Positions 8,467 to 15,809 of a DNA stretch of 64,000 nucleotides are shown in pieces (the stretch's first letter is position 1; every line of letters begins with the position of its first letter). A program made the translations under genes and the position numbers. Origin of the DNA: Kibdelosporangium philippinense (GTDB taxonomy: Bacteria > Actinomycetota > Actinomycetes > Mycobacteriales > Pseudonocardiaceae). The DNA is taken from contig NZ_JAJVCN010000002.1 in assembly GCF_021390435.2 (NCBI RefSeq), positions 806,001 through 870,000 on the forward strand, read 5' to 3'. The notes under the pieces were generated by a model that saw only the letters and a program-made list of their open reading frames with translations, did no database searches and had not been told where the DNA came from.

Positions 8467-9924
8467 TCAGCGGCTGATCCAACGCTCCCGCCACGCGATG
8501 GCCAGTTCGACTGTCCGCAGGATGACTCCTTCCCCGAGCAGGTGCGTGACGACGTCGCGTTCCGCGCGGGAACACAAGTCGGACAACCGACCTGGGACAT
8601 CGACGCGGTCGATCACCGGGTCGAGCGCGACGGAAATCTTTGCTCTGCCACGGATCTGGCGGTTCGGGGCAGCCCTGGCACGGGTGTAGTCCACGCGTCC
8701 GTCGACGACGTGCTTGTCGGCCAACAGATGCGCGAGCACCAGCGAAGGGACGTCACGCGCCGAGGACAGCTGCCACGAGACCCAAATTGGCCGGTAGACC
8801 GCGTCATCCGGCTCGCCAACCCGCGGATCGACCGGGCCGGTTCGCAGCAACTGGTAGTCCGTCGCGGGCGTGTCCTCGATCGGGCCGGTACGCCGGGCGC
8901 CACGCCGTGCTGTCAGCCCACAATCGCGGGCAAGCGCGCCGAGCCCGGCACCGATCGGCAAACATTTGCCACTCGCCGCAGTGGGTCCTTTGCGTGCCGG
9001 GGCAACCGGCACGACCACGTTGACAAACGCGACCTCTTGCAAAGTGGCTTCCGAGATGGACAGCAGCCCCACGTTGCGTGCCAGCAGGTCGGCCGCGATC
9101 GCCGCGGAAGCGCCGATCCGCGCAGGTCCGACGAACGTCAGCAGCTGAGCACAATCCGGCACACCGTCTGGCGCCCACCCGAACAGCTCGGTCTTCTTAC
9201 GCTGATAGATGTCCGGTTCGTGGCGCAACACCGACCACCATTCGCCGCGCACCCGGCCGAACCGGCGGTCAGTGACTTGCAATCCCATCCCGTACTCGGC
9301 CGCTACCCAGGCGATATTGCGGACCAGTGCCAGGCGTTTCCGCGGATTGCTGGTGTCCAGCGCGATCAGCATGCGCAGCGCGAGGCCGTTCGACACGCGT
9401 GGCGCCTCGCCGGAACCGTCGACCCGGAAGCGCGGCGGCGGATCTTTGAACGGCGCCACGGGCGATTGCAGGAACAAGATCGGCACGTCGCCGCCAGCTG
9501 CCGTGGTCATCACCTTGTACGCCAACGTGACCATCAGCGAGTCCGCGTAGTCCGGGCGCCACGGGTCGTGTCCCAGCGTCAGCAGGATCTCTGTGCTGTA
9601 CGCGGAGTCGTACAGGAAATCCGGGTTGATCATCACGCTGCCGCCGAACCGGCCAGCGCCGAGCTCGTCCGCCAGCACACCAGCAGGCGGGTGACCTGGT
9701 GTTACTGGCGACCAGGTGTGCAGTTCGAAGCCGACACCGCCGATCCGGACCGTCATGATCTCGCCGATGCCTTGCGGCGGTTCGTGGTCCGGCGGTTCGT
9801 AGTCGGCTTGCTCGTCCGCGAAATGTCCCACGCTGAACTGGATCGCCGCGCTCGCCGACCCGGCGGCCCGTGCGGCGATCTTGGCCAGCGCGGGGTACTG
9901 GCGGGTCACGTCAGACACGCGCAT
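8467..9924 (-). CDS. hypothetical protein, partner of the downstream-numbered membrane protein gene
   Basis: 485 aa, no signal peptide or clear membrane segment, so probably cytoplasmic or membrane-associated through a partner. I do not recognise a family or a catalytic motif. The N-terminus (MRVSDVTRQYPALAKIAARA) is helical, and later stretches such as GGSVMINPDFLYDSAYSTEI and EWWSVLRHEPDIYQRKKTE look like an ordinary folded alpha/beta protein. The start (ATG 9924, or GTG 9927) overlaps the 3' end of the 9911-11905 gene by 14 nt, which implies translational coupling. It ends 79 bp before the hydrolase gene at 8387, so a four-gene minus-strand transcript is possible. Confidence 0.7.
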   Translation of the reverse strand: MRVSDVTRQYPALAKIAARAAGSASAAIQFSVGHFADEQADYEPPDHEPPQGIGEIMTVRIGGVGFELHTWSPVTPGHPPAGVLADELGAGRFGGSVMINPDFLYDSAYSTEILLTLGHDPWRPDYADSLMVTLAYKVMTTAAGGDVPILFLQSPVAPFKDPPPRFRVDGSGEAPRVSNGLALRMLIALDTSNPRKRLALVRNIAWVAAEYGMGLQVTDRRFGRVRGEWWSVLRHEPDIYQRKKTELFGWAPDGVPDCAQLLTFVGPARIGASAAIAADLLARNVGLLSISEATLQEVAFVNVVVPVAPARKGPTAASGKCLPIGAGLGALARDCGLTARRGARRTGPIEDTPATDYQLLRTGPVDPRVGEPDDAVYRPIWVSWQLSSARDVPSLVLAHLLADKHVVDGRVDYTRARAAPNRQIRGRAKISVALDPVIDRVDVPGRLSDLCSRAERDVVTHLLGEGVILRTVELAIAWRERWISR

Positions 9925-11905
9925 CACGCCCCAAAGTCGAGAAGTTCACGACACAGTCCCGTTTCCGGCGCTTGACCGCGCCGGTCAGCTCGGTGATCAG
10001 CCAGTTCGGGCTGACCGTGCTGAACGGCACCCGGCTTCGCCGTTTCACCGAGCTGATGATGTTGTTCACGACCATCGAGGCGGCCAGCACCGCAAGCAGC
10101 CAGATGGCGACCTCGAACGGCAGCCCCAGCGCGTTCGCCTGCGCGGCGGCAACGAACAGCGCGAGCGCACCCGCGATGATCATCGAGAGATACGCTATAT
10201 ATCTGGGAAAGAGCCTGAGCTGACCGAGTACCGACCGCGCCGACGGGATGTCCAGCCTGGCCAGCAACAGGCCCGGCACAAGCAACAGAACAGTGACGAT
10301 GGCGTCCGCTGAGGAAACCGGGGACCGCTCGTCAAAGGCCGGTTTGAGGTTGTCGCCGAAATCGTCGAGAAAGAGAATCCCGCGGAACAGATCGGGTTGC
10401 AGGATCACTCCGAACGCGAGTACCAGCAGGGTGACCGCGAGCAGCATCTTGGACACGTTCGTGGCCAGCGACGGCGGATCGTCGACCAGCGCGATGTACA
10501 GGTTGGCCTCGACCGGCTCGACCGACTGCGGATCGGACCCGAACGGCCTGCGCCGCCAGTGCGCGTGCCCGGCGTTGTCCCTCGGGTCGTTGTCCACGTA
10601 CAAGTCCTTGTCCACATCGGACGATTCGAGGTCGTCGGCCAGTTGCCGCAACATCGGCGCGGTGAACACGCCGTCCGCCAGCTTGCGGTAGTGGTCGGCC
10701 TCGTACTTGCGGGAGAACTCGGCAAGCCAGCCGATCAGTTGCCCGTTCTCCGGAAATGTCGGGCGGCGGTTGGTGAAACCCGCGTAGCACTCCTCGAGGT
10801 ACGTCTTGAACGAGTCGAGATCCCGCTGGCGCCTGCGGCCGAACTCGGCCAGCCGCGACCCGATGCTCTGCAACTCCTGTTCAAGCAGCTTGGGCGACAC
10901 GGATTTGAGCTCGTCGTACTCGTCGGCGACGGCACGGATGTCATCGACGAGCGTGCTCAGCGCGGGCCCGTCCACATCGCTGGTCAGGAAGAACCGCCGT
11001 ACCGCGATTTCCGACGGAACTTCGATGGTCACGTGATACGAGTCCACCGCGCGTGGAATGACCGTCTGGTACCGCACGGTGAACTCGTGCCGGGGAGTCA
11101 GGCCGCGACGGATCGTCGCGCGGTCCCGTAAGTCCTGTGAGCGTGCAGGCATGACGGGCGCGTCGAACTGCATGAACACTTGTGGCTTGTTCGTCGGGAC
11201 CTCGGTCACCAGCAGGTACTCAGACGAAGCGATGTCAAGCAGCCGAAGGAAAGCGCTGTCTTCAGGGAACAGGTCGTTGATCGCCTGCTCGGCTCGTTCC
11301 CTGATGCTCTCGGAGTCGGTCGCGCCCCGGCGTGAGGCTTGCTCCGCATGCGATCTCGGCGGCTGAACGCCTTTGTCGATCATGTTCGCGATCGCGGCCT
11401 GGATCAGCCAGCGGGAGCGATGCAGTTCGTGCCGCACGCTGTAGAGCGTCTCGCCGGGGTCGCCGGTACGCGGATCGGCTTCGAGGAACATCCGGAACGC
11501 CTTGGACATGCCTTGGATCAACGCGCCCGCGGTCTCCTCATGGGTCGCCCGCGGGAGCACGACGTTGGTCGCGTCCCGCACGACAACGGGCGCCTGATCG
11601 GTGCGGGCCTGACGCGCGACAGGCAGCCACACGGTTTCCGGAGCTTTGACGGCGTTGGGGTCGGTCCGCAACGCCTGGATCTGGTCGGGTGTCAGGACGG
11701 TGAGGTTGATGTCGATGCTGACCGAGCGGGTCATATGGGTGGAGTCGACCAATGTGAGTGCCTCGGTCATCCGGTCGACGTGTTCGAGCCGCAACGCCAA
11801 CGCGAGCAGGTTCAGACCGAGGGCCTCCTGGTAGCTGTTGTGGGGCAGGGGCGAGGTCGGAATCGGCGTCTGCCACAACGCCGACCGCAACCGGTCCAGG
11901 GTCAT
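9911..11905 (-). CDS. membrane protein of unknown function with large cytoplasmic domain
   Basis: 664 aa. Residues 1-~480 are soluble, starting with a helical region (EALGLNLLALALRLEHVDR) and containing a coiled-coil-like stretch near 330-360. The last ~180 residues contain four hydrophobic segments (for example MLLAVTLLVLAFGVIL, AIVTVLLLVPGLLL, IAYLSMIIAGALALFVAAA and VAIWLLAVLAASMVV) and end in a basic tail. There is no signal peptide. GGAGGT lies 5 nt before the ATG. It is co-translated with the 485-aa partner (14-nt overlap) and divergent from menJ across a 97-bp promoter region. I recognise no named family; a membrane-tethered sensor or transport accessory role would be a guess. Confidence 0.75.
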   Translation of the reverse strand: MTLDRLRSALWQTPIPTSPLPHNSYQEALGLNLLALALRLEHVDRMTEALTLVDSTHMTRSVSIDINLTVLTPDQIQALRTDPNAVKAPETVWLPVARQARTDQAPVVVRDATNVVLPRATHEETAGALIQGMSKAFRMFLEADPRTGDPGETLYSVRHELHRSRWLIQAAIANMIDKGVQPPRSHAEQASRRGATDSESIRERAEQAINDLFPEDSAFLRLLDIASSEYLLVTEVPTNKPQVFMQFDAPVMPARSQDLRDRATIRRGLTPRHEFTVRYQTVIPRAVDSYHVTIEVPSEIAVRRFFLTSDVDGPALSTLVDDIRAVADEYDELKSVSPKLLEQELQSIGSRLAEFGRRRQRDLDSFKTYLEECYAGFTNRRPTFPENGQLIGWLAEFSRKYEADHYRKLADGVFTAPMLRQLADDLESSDVDKDLYVDNDPRDNAGHAHWRRRPFGSDPQSVEPVEANLYIALVDDPPSLATNVSKMLLAVTLLVLAFGVILQPDLFRGILFLDDFGDNLKPAFDERSPVSSADAIVTVLLLVPGLLLARLDIPSARSVLGQLRLFPRYIAYLSMIIAGALALFVAAAQANALGLPFEVAIWLLAVLAASMVVNNIISSVKRRSRVPFSTVSPNWLITELTGAVKRRKRDCVVNFSTLGRDARV

Positions 11906-11953
11906 GGGTACCTCCGTGCACCATCGTGTCCCAGGTCACGTCGGTAGCGCAGC

Positions 11954-11959
11954 TAGAAT
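11954..11959 (+). promoter_or_regulatory. candidate -10 box for menJ
   Basis: TAGAAT lies 44 bp before the menJ GTG, with no good -35 hexamer. A start site near 11966 would put the Rex-like site at 11975-11992 in the 5' leader, a repressing position. Confidence 0.4.
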
Positions 11960-11974
11960 TGCGCGAAGGGGAGA

Positions 11975-11992
11975 TCGTGAAACCGTTCACAA
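11975..11992 (+). promoter_or_regulatory. Rex-type operator before menJ
   Basis: TCGTGAA-ACCG-TTCACAA matches the actinobacterial Rex operator TTGTGAA-N4-TTCACAA at all but one position of the inverted repeat. It lies 10 bp before the GTG start. Rex releases DNA when NADH rises. The rex gene itself is not in the window. Confidence 0.65.
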
Positions 11993-12002
11993 GGGAGCCG
12001 CT

Positions 12003-13292
12003 GTGGGTACGCGACGACGGCAGGGCGACGACGCCGAAGTGATCGTCGTCGGAGCAGGCCCAGCCGGCTCAACCGCCGCGGCCTACCTGGCCCGAGCAGG
12101 CGTGGACGTGTTGTTGCTCGAGAAATCCCAATTCCCCCGCGAGAAGGTCTGCGGCGACGGCCTGACCCCGCGAGGCGTGAAGCAACTGATCGACCTGGGC
12201 ATCGACACCAGCGAAGAAGCAGGCTGGGTGCACAACAACGCCCTGCGGATCATCACCGGTGACCTGCAGCTGCACCTCCCATGGCCCGAGCTGTCCTCGA
12301 TGCCGCCCTATGGCGTTTCCCGCACCCGTCAGGACTTCGACGAGCTACTGGCAAAAGTGGCCGAGCGCGACGGAGCCCGCCTGCAGCAGAACACGACGGT
12401 GACCGGAGCCGTGCAAGATCGCACGGGTCGCGTGACCGGGGTCCGTGCCCGCGTCGGTCGCGACAAAACCGAGGTGACGTACTCGGCGCCGCTGGTGTTG
12501 GCGTGCGACGGCGTGTCCGCCCGGCTGGCCCTGTCGGTCGGAATCGACAAACACGAAAATCGCCCGATGGGAGTAGCGGTCCGCCGCTACTACTCGTCGC
12601 CACGTTCCAAAGACGACTTCATCGAAGGCCACCTGGAACTGTGGGACCGAAGCGACCCAGCGAACCCGAAACTGCTCCCGGGCTACGGCTGGGTCTTCCC
12701 CCTCGGCGACGGCACGGTCAACGTAGGCCTGGGAATGCTGTCGACCTCATCCTCCTTCCGCAGCACGGACTACCGAGCCCTGCTCCGCCAATGGCTCGAC
12801 GGAACCCCGGAAGAATGGGGCTTCCGAGAAGAGAACGCGATCGGAAAAGTCGGCGGAGCCGGACTGCCAATGGGCTTCAACCGAACCCCGCACTACCGAG
12901 ACGGAATGCTGTTGCTGGGCGACGCGGGCGGAATGGTGAGCCCGTTCAACGGCGAAGGCATCCAGTCAGCGATGGAGTCGGCCAAGATCGCATCCGAGAT
13001 CGTTGTTCAGGCTTTGGCCCGGGCGGAAGGGCCGTCGCGGGAACGCGCGCTTGAGGCCTACCCGGTCGCGATGCGTGACCTTTACGGCGGGTATTACCGT
13101 CTGGGCAACATCTTCGCGAAAATCATCGGAAAACCAAAAATCATGCGCGCGGCCACCAAGTACGGCCTGCGCGTGAACTCCCTGATCCCCTTGATCCACA
13201 AAGGCCTATCAGGCTGCTTCGACCCCAAAGACGGGGACGTAGTGGACAGAATGATCGCAGTAGCCAGCAAGATCGCCCCCAACCTCCGATAA
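12003..13292 (+). CDS. menJ: geranylgeranyl reductase family FAD enzyme, probable menaquinone reductase
   Basis: 429 aa flavoprotein that saturates an isoprenyl double bond; the mycobacterial relative MenJ acts on the beta-isoprene unit of menaquinone-9. The FAD dinucleotide fold is at residues 13-35 (VIVVGAGPAGSTAAAYLARA), followed by CGDGLTPRG, the second flavin motif in YGWVFPLGDGTVNVGLG and GDAGGMVSPFNGEGI. The start is GTG 12003, with AGGGAG 6-7 nt upstream; the open frame extends further upstream but without homology. No signal peptide is present. Lying between menG and nuo and near the polyprenyl synthase supports a menaquinone role over archaeal-type lipid saturation. Confidence 0.85.
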   Translation: MGTRRRQGDDAEVIVVGAGPAGSTAAAYLARAGVDVLLLEKSQFPREKVCGDGLTPRGVKQLIDLGIDTSEEAGWVHNNALRIITGDLQLHLPWPELSSMPPYGVSRTRQDFDELLAKVAERDGARLQQNTTVTGAVQDRTGRVTGVRARVGRDKTEVTYSAPLVLACDGVSARLALSVGIDKHENRPMGVAVRRYYSSPRSKDDFIEGHLELWDRSDPANPKLLPGYGWVFPLGDGTVNVGLGMLSTSSSFRSTDYRALLRQWLDGTPEEWGFREENAIGKVGGAGLPMGFNRTPHYRDGMLLLGDAGGMVSPFNGEGIQSAMESAKIASEIVVQALARAEGPSRERALEAYPVAMRDLYGGYYRLGNIFAKIIGKPKIMRAATKYGLRVNSLIPLIHKGLSGCFDPKDGDVVDRMIAVASKIAPNLR

Positions 13293-13350
13293 CCACTGGA
13301 TGTGCGGCCCCAAACCCCCGGAGCGAAGCGACGGGATACCCCGCGACAGC

Positions 13351-13469
13351 GCGTGTGTCCACCATTCCTTGTGGTGAGTTGAACCCGCGAGCGGCGCCCG
13401 GCGGGTACCAGCAGGGCTGGAAGCGAGTCGAGCAGTTTGACTCACCGTGAAGGAATGGTGGACACACGC
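13351..13469. repeat. miniature inverted-repeat element, copy A
   Basis: 119 bp bounded by a perfect 20-bp inverted repeat: GCGTGTGTCCACCATTCCTT at 13351-13370 and its complement at 13450-13469. Pairing resumes inside as GGTGAGT.(4 nt) on the left with GTTTGACTCACC on the right. The interior carries GCGAGTCGAGCAGTTTGACT, shared with copies B and C. It has no coding capacity, so it is a non-autonomous MITE- or REP-like element. Confidence 0.8.
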
Positions 13470-13592
13470 CGGCTCGCGGGCGAAGGAAGACGCCCTGAAG
13501 TGCCGAGCCCCGATCCTTTCAGGCCCGGCCTGACCGACAGGCCCACGTCCGACTGGCTTCCACCTCCAGCAGGGTTGGATAGGTTGAACTAC

Positions 13593-13710
13593 CGCGTGTC
13601 CGCCCCACCGGCGCGGCGTGTCAAACTGCTCGACTCGCCACCAGCCGGGTCACCCGCCACGTTGCGCCGCTCGCGGGTTCAATACGCCATGCCGGAGCGG
13701 CAGACACGCG
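13593..13710. repeat. miniature inverted-repeat element, copy B
   Basis: 118 bp, in opposite orientation to copies A and C. The ends CGCGTGTCCGCCCCACCGGC and GCCGGAGCGGCAGACACGCG pair at 16 of 20 positions. The interior includes TCAAACTGCTCGACTCGC, the complement of the conserved core. It is closest to copy C at 62447. Confidence 0.75.
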
Positions 13711-13858
13711 CTGGTCTGGCGGCCCCCCTCACTTACTTTTGGCCCGCTCGCTTCGCTCGCGGGCCTGCGTTGTGTTGTTCGGTGGTACGCCTCACATCCG
13801 CGCTTCACAGGCCTGGGGGTTCCTTCTTGTGAGGCAAGTCCTACACTTCCGTCACGTC

Positions 13859-13876
13859 TTGTGAATCGCTTCACAG
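13859..13876 (+). promoter_or_regulatory. Rex-type operator 1 before nuoA
   Basis: TTGTGAA-TCGC-TTCACAG differs from a perfect Rex inverted repeat (TTGTGAA-N4-TTCACAA) only at the last base. In Streptomyces the nuo operon belongs to the Rex regulon, which supports this reading. Confidence 0.75.
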
Positions 13877-13890
13877 AGTCATGAGACAGC

Positions 13891-13908
13891 TTGTGAAGAC
13901 TTTCACAA
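13891..13908 (+). promoter_or_regulatory. Rex-type operator 2 before nuoA
   Basis: TTGTGAA-GACT-TTCACAA is a perfect Rex consensus inverted repeat, centred 32 bp (about three helical turns) from operator 1. This spacing would let two Rex dimers bind the same face of the DNA. Confidence 0.8.
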
Positions 13909-13967
13909 GCTCGGCGGCAAGCGTTCGCGCTGGTCGGTGCCTGAATGGGCTGGCTGAGGCATGTTTT

Positions 13968-13983
13968 GTTAGGCGTGCCTAAC
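13968..13983 (+). promoter_or_regulatory. palindrome resembling half an IdeR/DtxR iron box
   Basis: GTTAGGC-GT-GCCTAAC is a perfect 16-bp palindrome containing TTAGG-N4-CCTAA, the spacing found in the right-hand part of the consensus DtxR site. It lies 48 bp before nuoA. Iron control of an Fe-S-rich operon would make sense but is inferred. Confidence 0.4.
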
Positions 13984-14031
13984 CACCAGGGGTGTGAGGA
14001 AGACCCCTTAGGGTGCCGACGAGGGCGATCG

Positions 14032-14493
14032 ATGCGCGGGGAAAGGACGGCGTTGTCAATGGTCGGCGGCGTGGGAGTGGTGGCCCAGACCGAGTTGGCC
14101 CAGACCTTGGCCCAGAGTGGCAGTTCTGAGCTTGGCTCGTACCTCCCCTTGGTGTTCCTGCTCGCACTTGGTGCGCTGTTCGCGGGGGTTTCGGCCACGC
14201 TCGGCGCCCTTGTCGGGCCGAAGCGCTACAACAAGGCGAAGCTAGAGGCTTACGAGTGCGGCATCGAGCCGTCACCGCAGCCGGTCGTCGGCGGTGGGCG
14301 TGTCCCGGTCGCGTATTACCTGACCGCGATGCTGTTCATCCTTTTCGACATCGAGATGGTCTTCCTCTACCCGTTCGCGGTCACCGCGGACGCTCTCGGC
14401 GTGTTCGGCCTGGTGGAGATCGTTCTGTTCATCGCGACCGTCGGCTTCGCGTACGCGTATGTCTGGCGCCGCGGCGGGCTGGACTGGAACTAG
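14032..14493 (+). CDS. nuoA: NADH-quinone oxidoreductase subunit A
   Basis: Up to 153 aa inner-membrane subunit at the junction of the Complex I arms. Three membrane helices are visible, along with the conserved loop YECGIEPSPQPV containing the mobile Cys near residue 78, and LFILFDIEMVFLYPF. Start choice: ATG 14032 has GAGGG 6 nt upstream, while ATG 14059 gives a more usual length but its AAGGA is 11 nt away. This is the first gene of the operon. nuoB follows after 10 bp. Confidence 0.9.
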   Translation: MRGERTALSMVGGVGVVAQTELAQTLAQSGSSELGSYLPLVFLLALGALFAGVSATLGALVGPKRYNKAKLEAYECGIEPSPQPVVGGGRVPVAYYLTAMLFILFDIEMVFLYPFAVTADALGVFGLVEIVLFIATVGFAYAYVWRRGGLDWN

Positions 14494-14503
14494 AGGGGCA
14501 AGC

Positions 14504-15064
14504 ATGGGAATCGAAGAGAAGCTCCTCCCCAACGGAGTCATGCTGGCCGGCTTGGAAAAGCTGGTGAACTGGGCGCGGAAGAACTCCGTGTGGCCTGCCA
14601 CGTTCGGTCTCGCGTGTTGCGCGATCGAGATGATGACCGTCGGCGGTGCCCGCTACGACTACGCGCGGTTCGGCATGGAGCGCTTCAGCGCCAGCCCTAG
14701 GCAGGCCGACCTGATGATCGTGGCCGGCCGGGTCACCAACAAGATGGCCCCGGTCCTTCGCCAGATCTACGACCAGATGCCCGAGCCCAAGTGGGTCATC
14801 GCGATGGGTGTCTGCGCCTCGTCCGGCGGCATGTTCAACAACTACGCGGTGGTGCAGGGCGTCGACCACGTCGTGCCCGTTGACATCTATTTGCCGGGGT
14901 GCCCGCCGCGCCCGGAGATGCTGCTCGACGCGATCCTCAAGCTGCACCAGCGGATCTCCGAGGAGCCGCTCGGTGCCCGCCGCGCCGCGACGCTGGTTGA
15001 GCAGGGCTTCCAGAAGGCCGAGCTGATCCCGTCGTCCGAGCGCTACGCCAAGAAGAAGGGCTGA
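14504..15064 (+). CDS. nuoB: NADH-quinone oxidoreductase subunit B
   Basis: 186 aa, carrier of the terminal [4Fe-4S] cluster N2 beside the quinone site. The ligands are in LACCAIEMMT (adjacent Cys pair near residue 37), MGVCASSGGMF and PGCPPRPE. The quinone-proximal stretch RYDYARFGMERFSASPRQAD is conserved. AGGGGCAAGC precedes the ATG. Confidence 0.97.
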   Translation: MGIEEKLLPNGVMLAGLEKLVNWARKNSVWPATFGLACCAIEMMTVGGARYDYARFGMERFSASPRQADLMIVAGRVTNKMAPVLRQIYDQMPEPKWVIAMGVCASSGGMFNNYAVVQGVDHVVPVDIYLPGCPPRPEMLLDAILKLHQRISEEPLGARRAATLVEQGFQKAELIPSSERYAKKKG

Positions 15065-15068
15065 GCGG

Positions 15069-15809
15069 GTGACTACCCCAGGCGACGAGCAGTCGAGTGC
15101 CGAACGGCCCGAGGAGGGCCTCGAAACCCGTGACGCCGCACCACAACCAGGTGTGGTCGCGGGCAAGTCCCGGCAGGGCATGTTCGGTGTCACGGGTTCC
15201 GGTGACACCTCCGGCTTCGGCGGTCTGCAGCTGCCCGCGTACAGCCCGCCCCCGGCCGAGCGCCCGTACGGCGGCTGGTTCGACGAGTTCACCGACGAGA
15301 TGATGGCGGCGTTCTCCCGTCGCAACGTCCCGGCGGAGGCGATCCTTCAGGTCACGGTCGACCGCGGCGAGATCACGTACTACGTGGCCCGTGAGCACCT
15401 GCTGAAGATCTGCCAGACCCTGCGTGACGAGCCCGCGCTGCGCTTCGAGCTGTGCAGCTCGGTGTCCGGCGTCGACTACGGCGTCGACGTGCCGCAGCGG
15501 CTGCACTCGGTCTACCACCTGACATCGATGACTTACCGGCGCCGGATCCGCCTCGAGGTCGCGCTGGATGTCGAGGACGCGCACGTGCCGAGCGTCGTCG
15601 GGATCTACCCGACGGCCGACTGGCAGGAGCGCGAGGCCTGGGACATGTTCGGGATCGTCTACGACGGCCACCCGGCACTGACCCGCATCCTCATGCCGGA
15701 CGACTGGGACGGCCACCCGCAGCGCAAGGACTACCCGCTCGGCGGCATCCCGGTTGAGTACAAGGGCGCGGAGATCCCCCCGCCCGACCAGCGGAGGTCT
15801 TACTCGTGA
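15069..15809 (+). CDS. nuoC: NADH-quinone oxidoreductase subunit C
   Basis: 246 aa hydrophilic subunit of the connecting module. The 30-kDa-subunit motif ERE-AWDMFGIVYDGHP near residues 190-205 and RILMPDDWDGHP(Q)RKDYPL near the C-terminus are diagnostic. The N-terminal ~60 residues are a low-complexity extension typical of actinobacterial NuoC. The GTG start lies 4 nt after the nuoB stop, and the 3' end overlaps nuoD by GTGA. Confidence 0.95.
   Translation: MTTPGDEQSSAERPEEGLETRDAAPQPGVVAGKSRQGMFGVTGSGDTSGFGGLQLPAYSPPPAERPYGGWFDEFTDEMMAAFSRRNVPAEAILQVTVDRGEITYYVAREHLLKICQTLRDEPALRFELCSSVSGVDYGVDVPQRLHSVYHLTSMTYRRRIRLEVALDVEDAHVPSVVGIYPTADWQEREAWDMFGIVYDGHPALTRILMPDDWDGHPQRKDYPLGGIPVEYKGAEIPPPDQRRSYS

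Larger units (their letters stand above)
13293..13858. other. gene-free stretch with repeats between menJ and the nuo control region
   Basis: No credible gene is seen. The stretch holds two miniature inverted-repeat elements (13351-13469 and 13593-13710, listed separately) and the short inverted motif GCTCGCTTCGCTCGCGGG near 13743. Frames crossing it are Pro/Arg-rich and without homology. The repeats explain most of the sequence. Confidence 0.6.

Noticed and set aside
11838..12002. N-terminal extension of menJ upstream of GTG 12003
   Set aside because: The extension would cover the promoter and Rex-like site and has no similarity to the family, whose proteins start just before the FAD motif.
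13437..13884. Plus-strand frames over the repeats before nuo
   Set aside because: They are read from inverted-repeat elements, with Pro/Arg-rich products and no RBS or homology.
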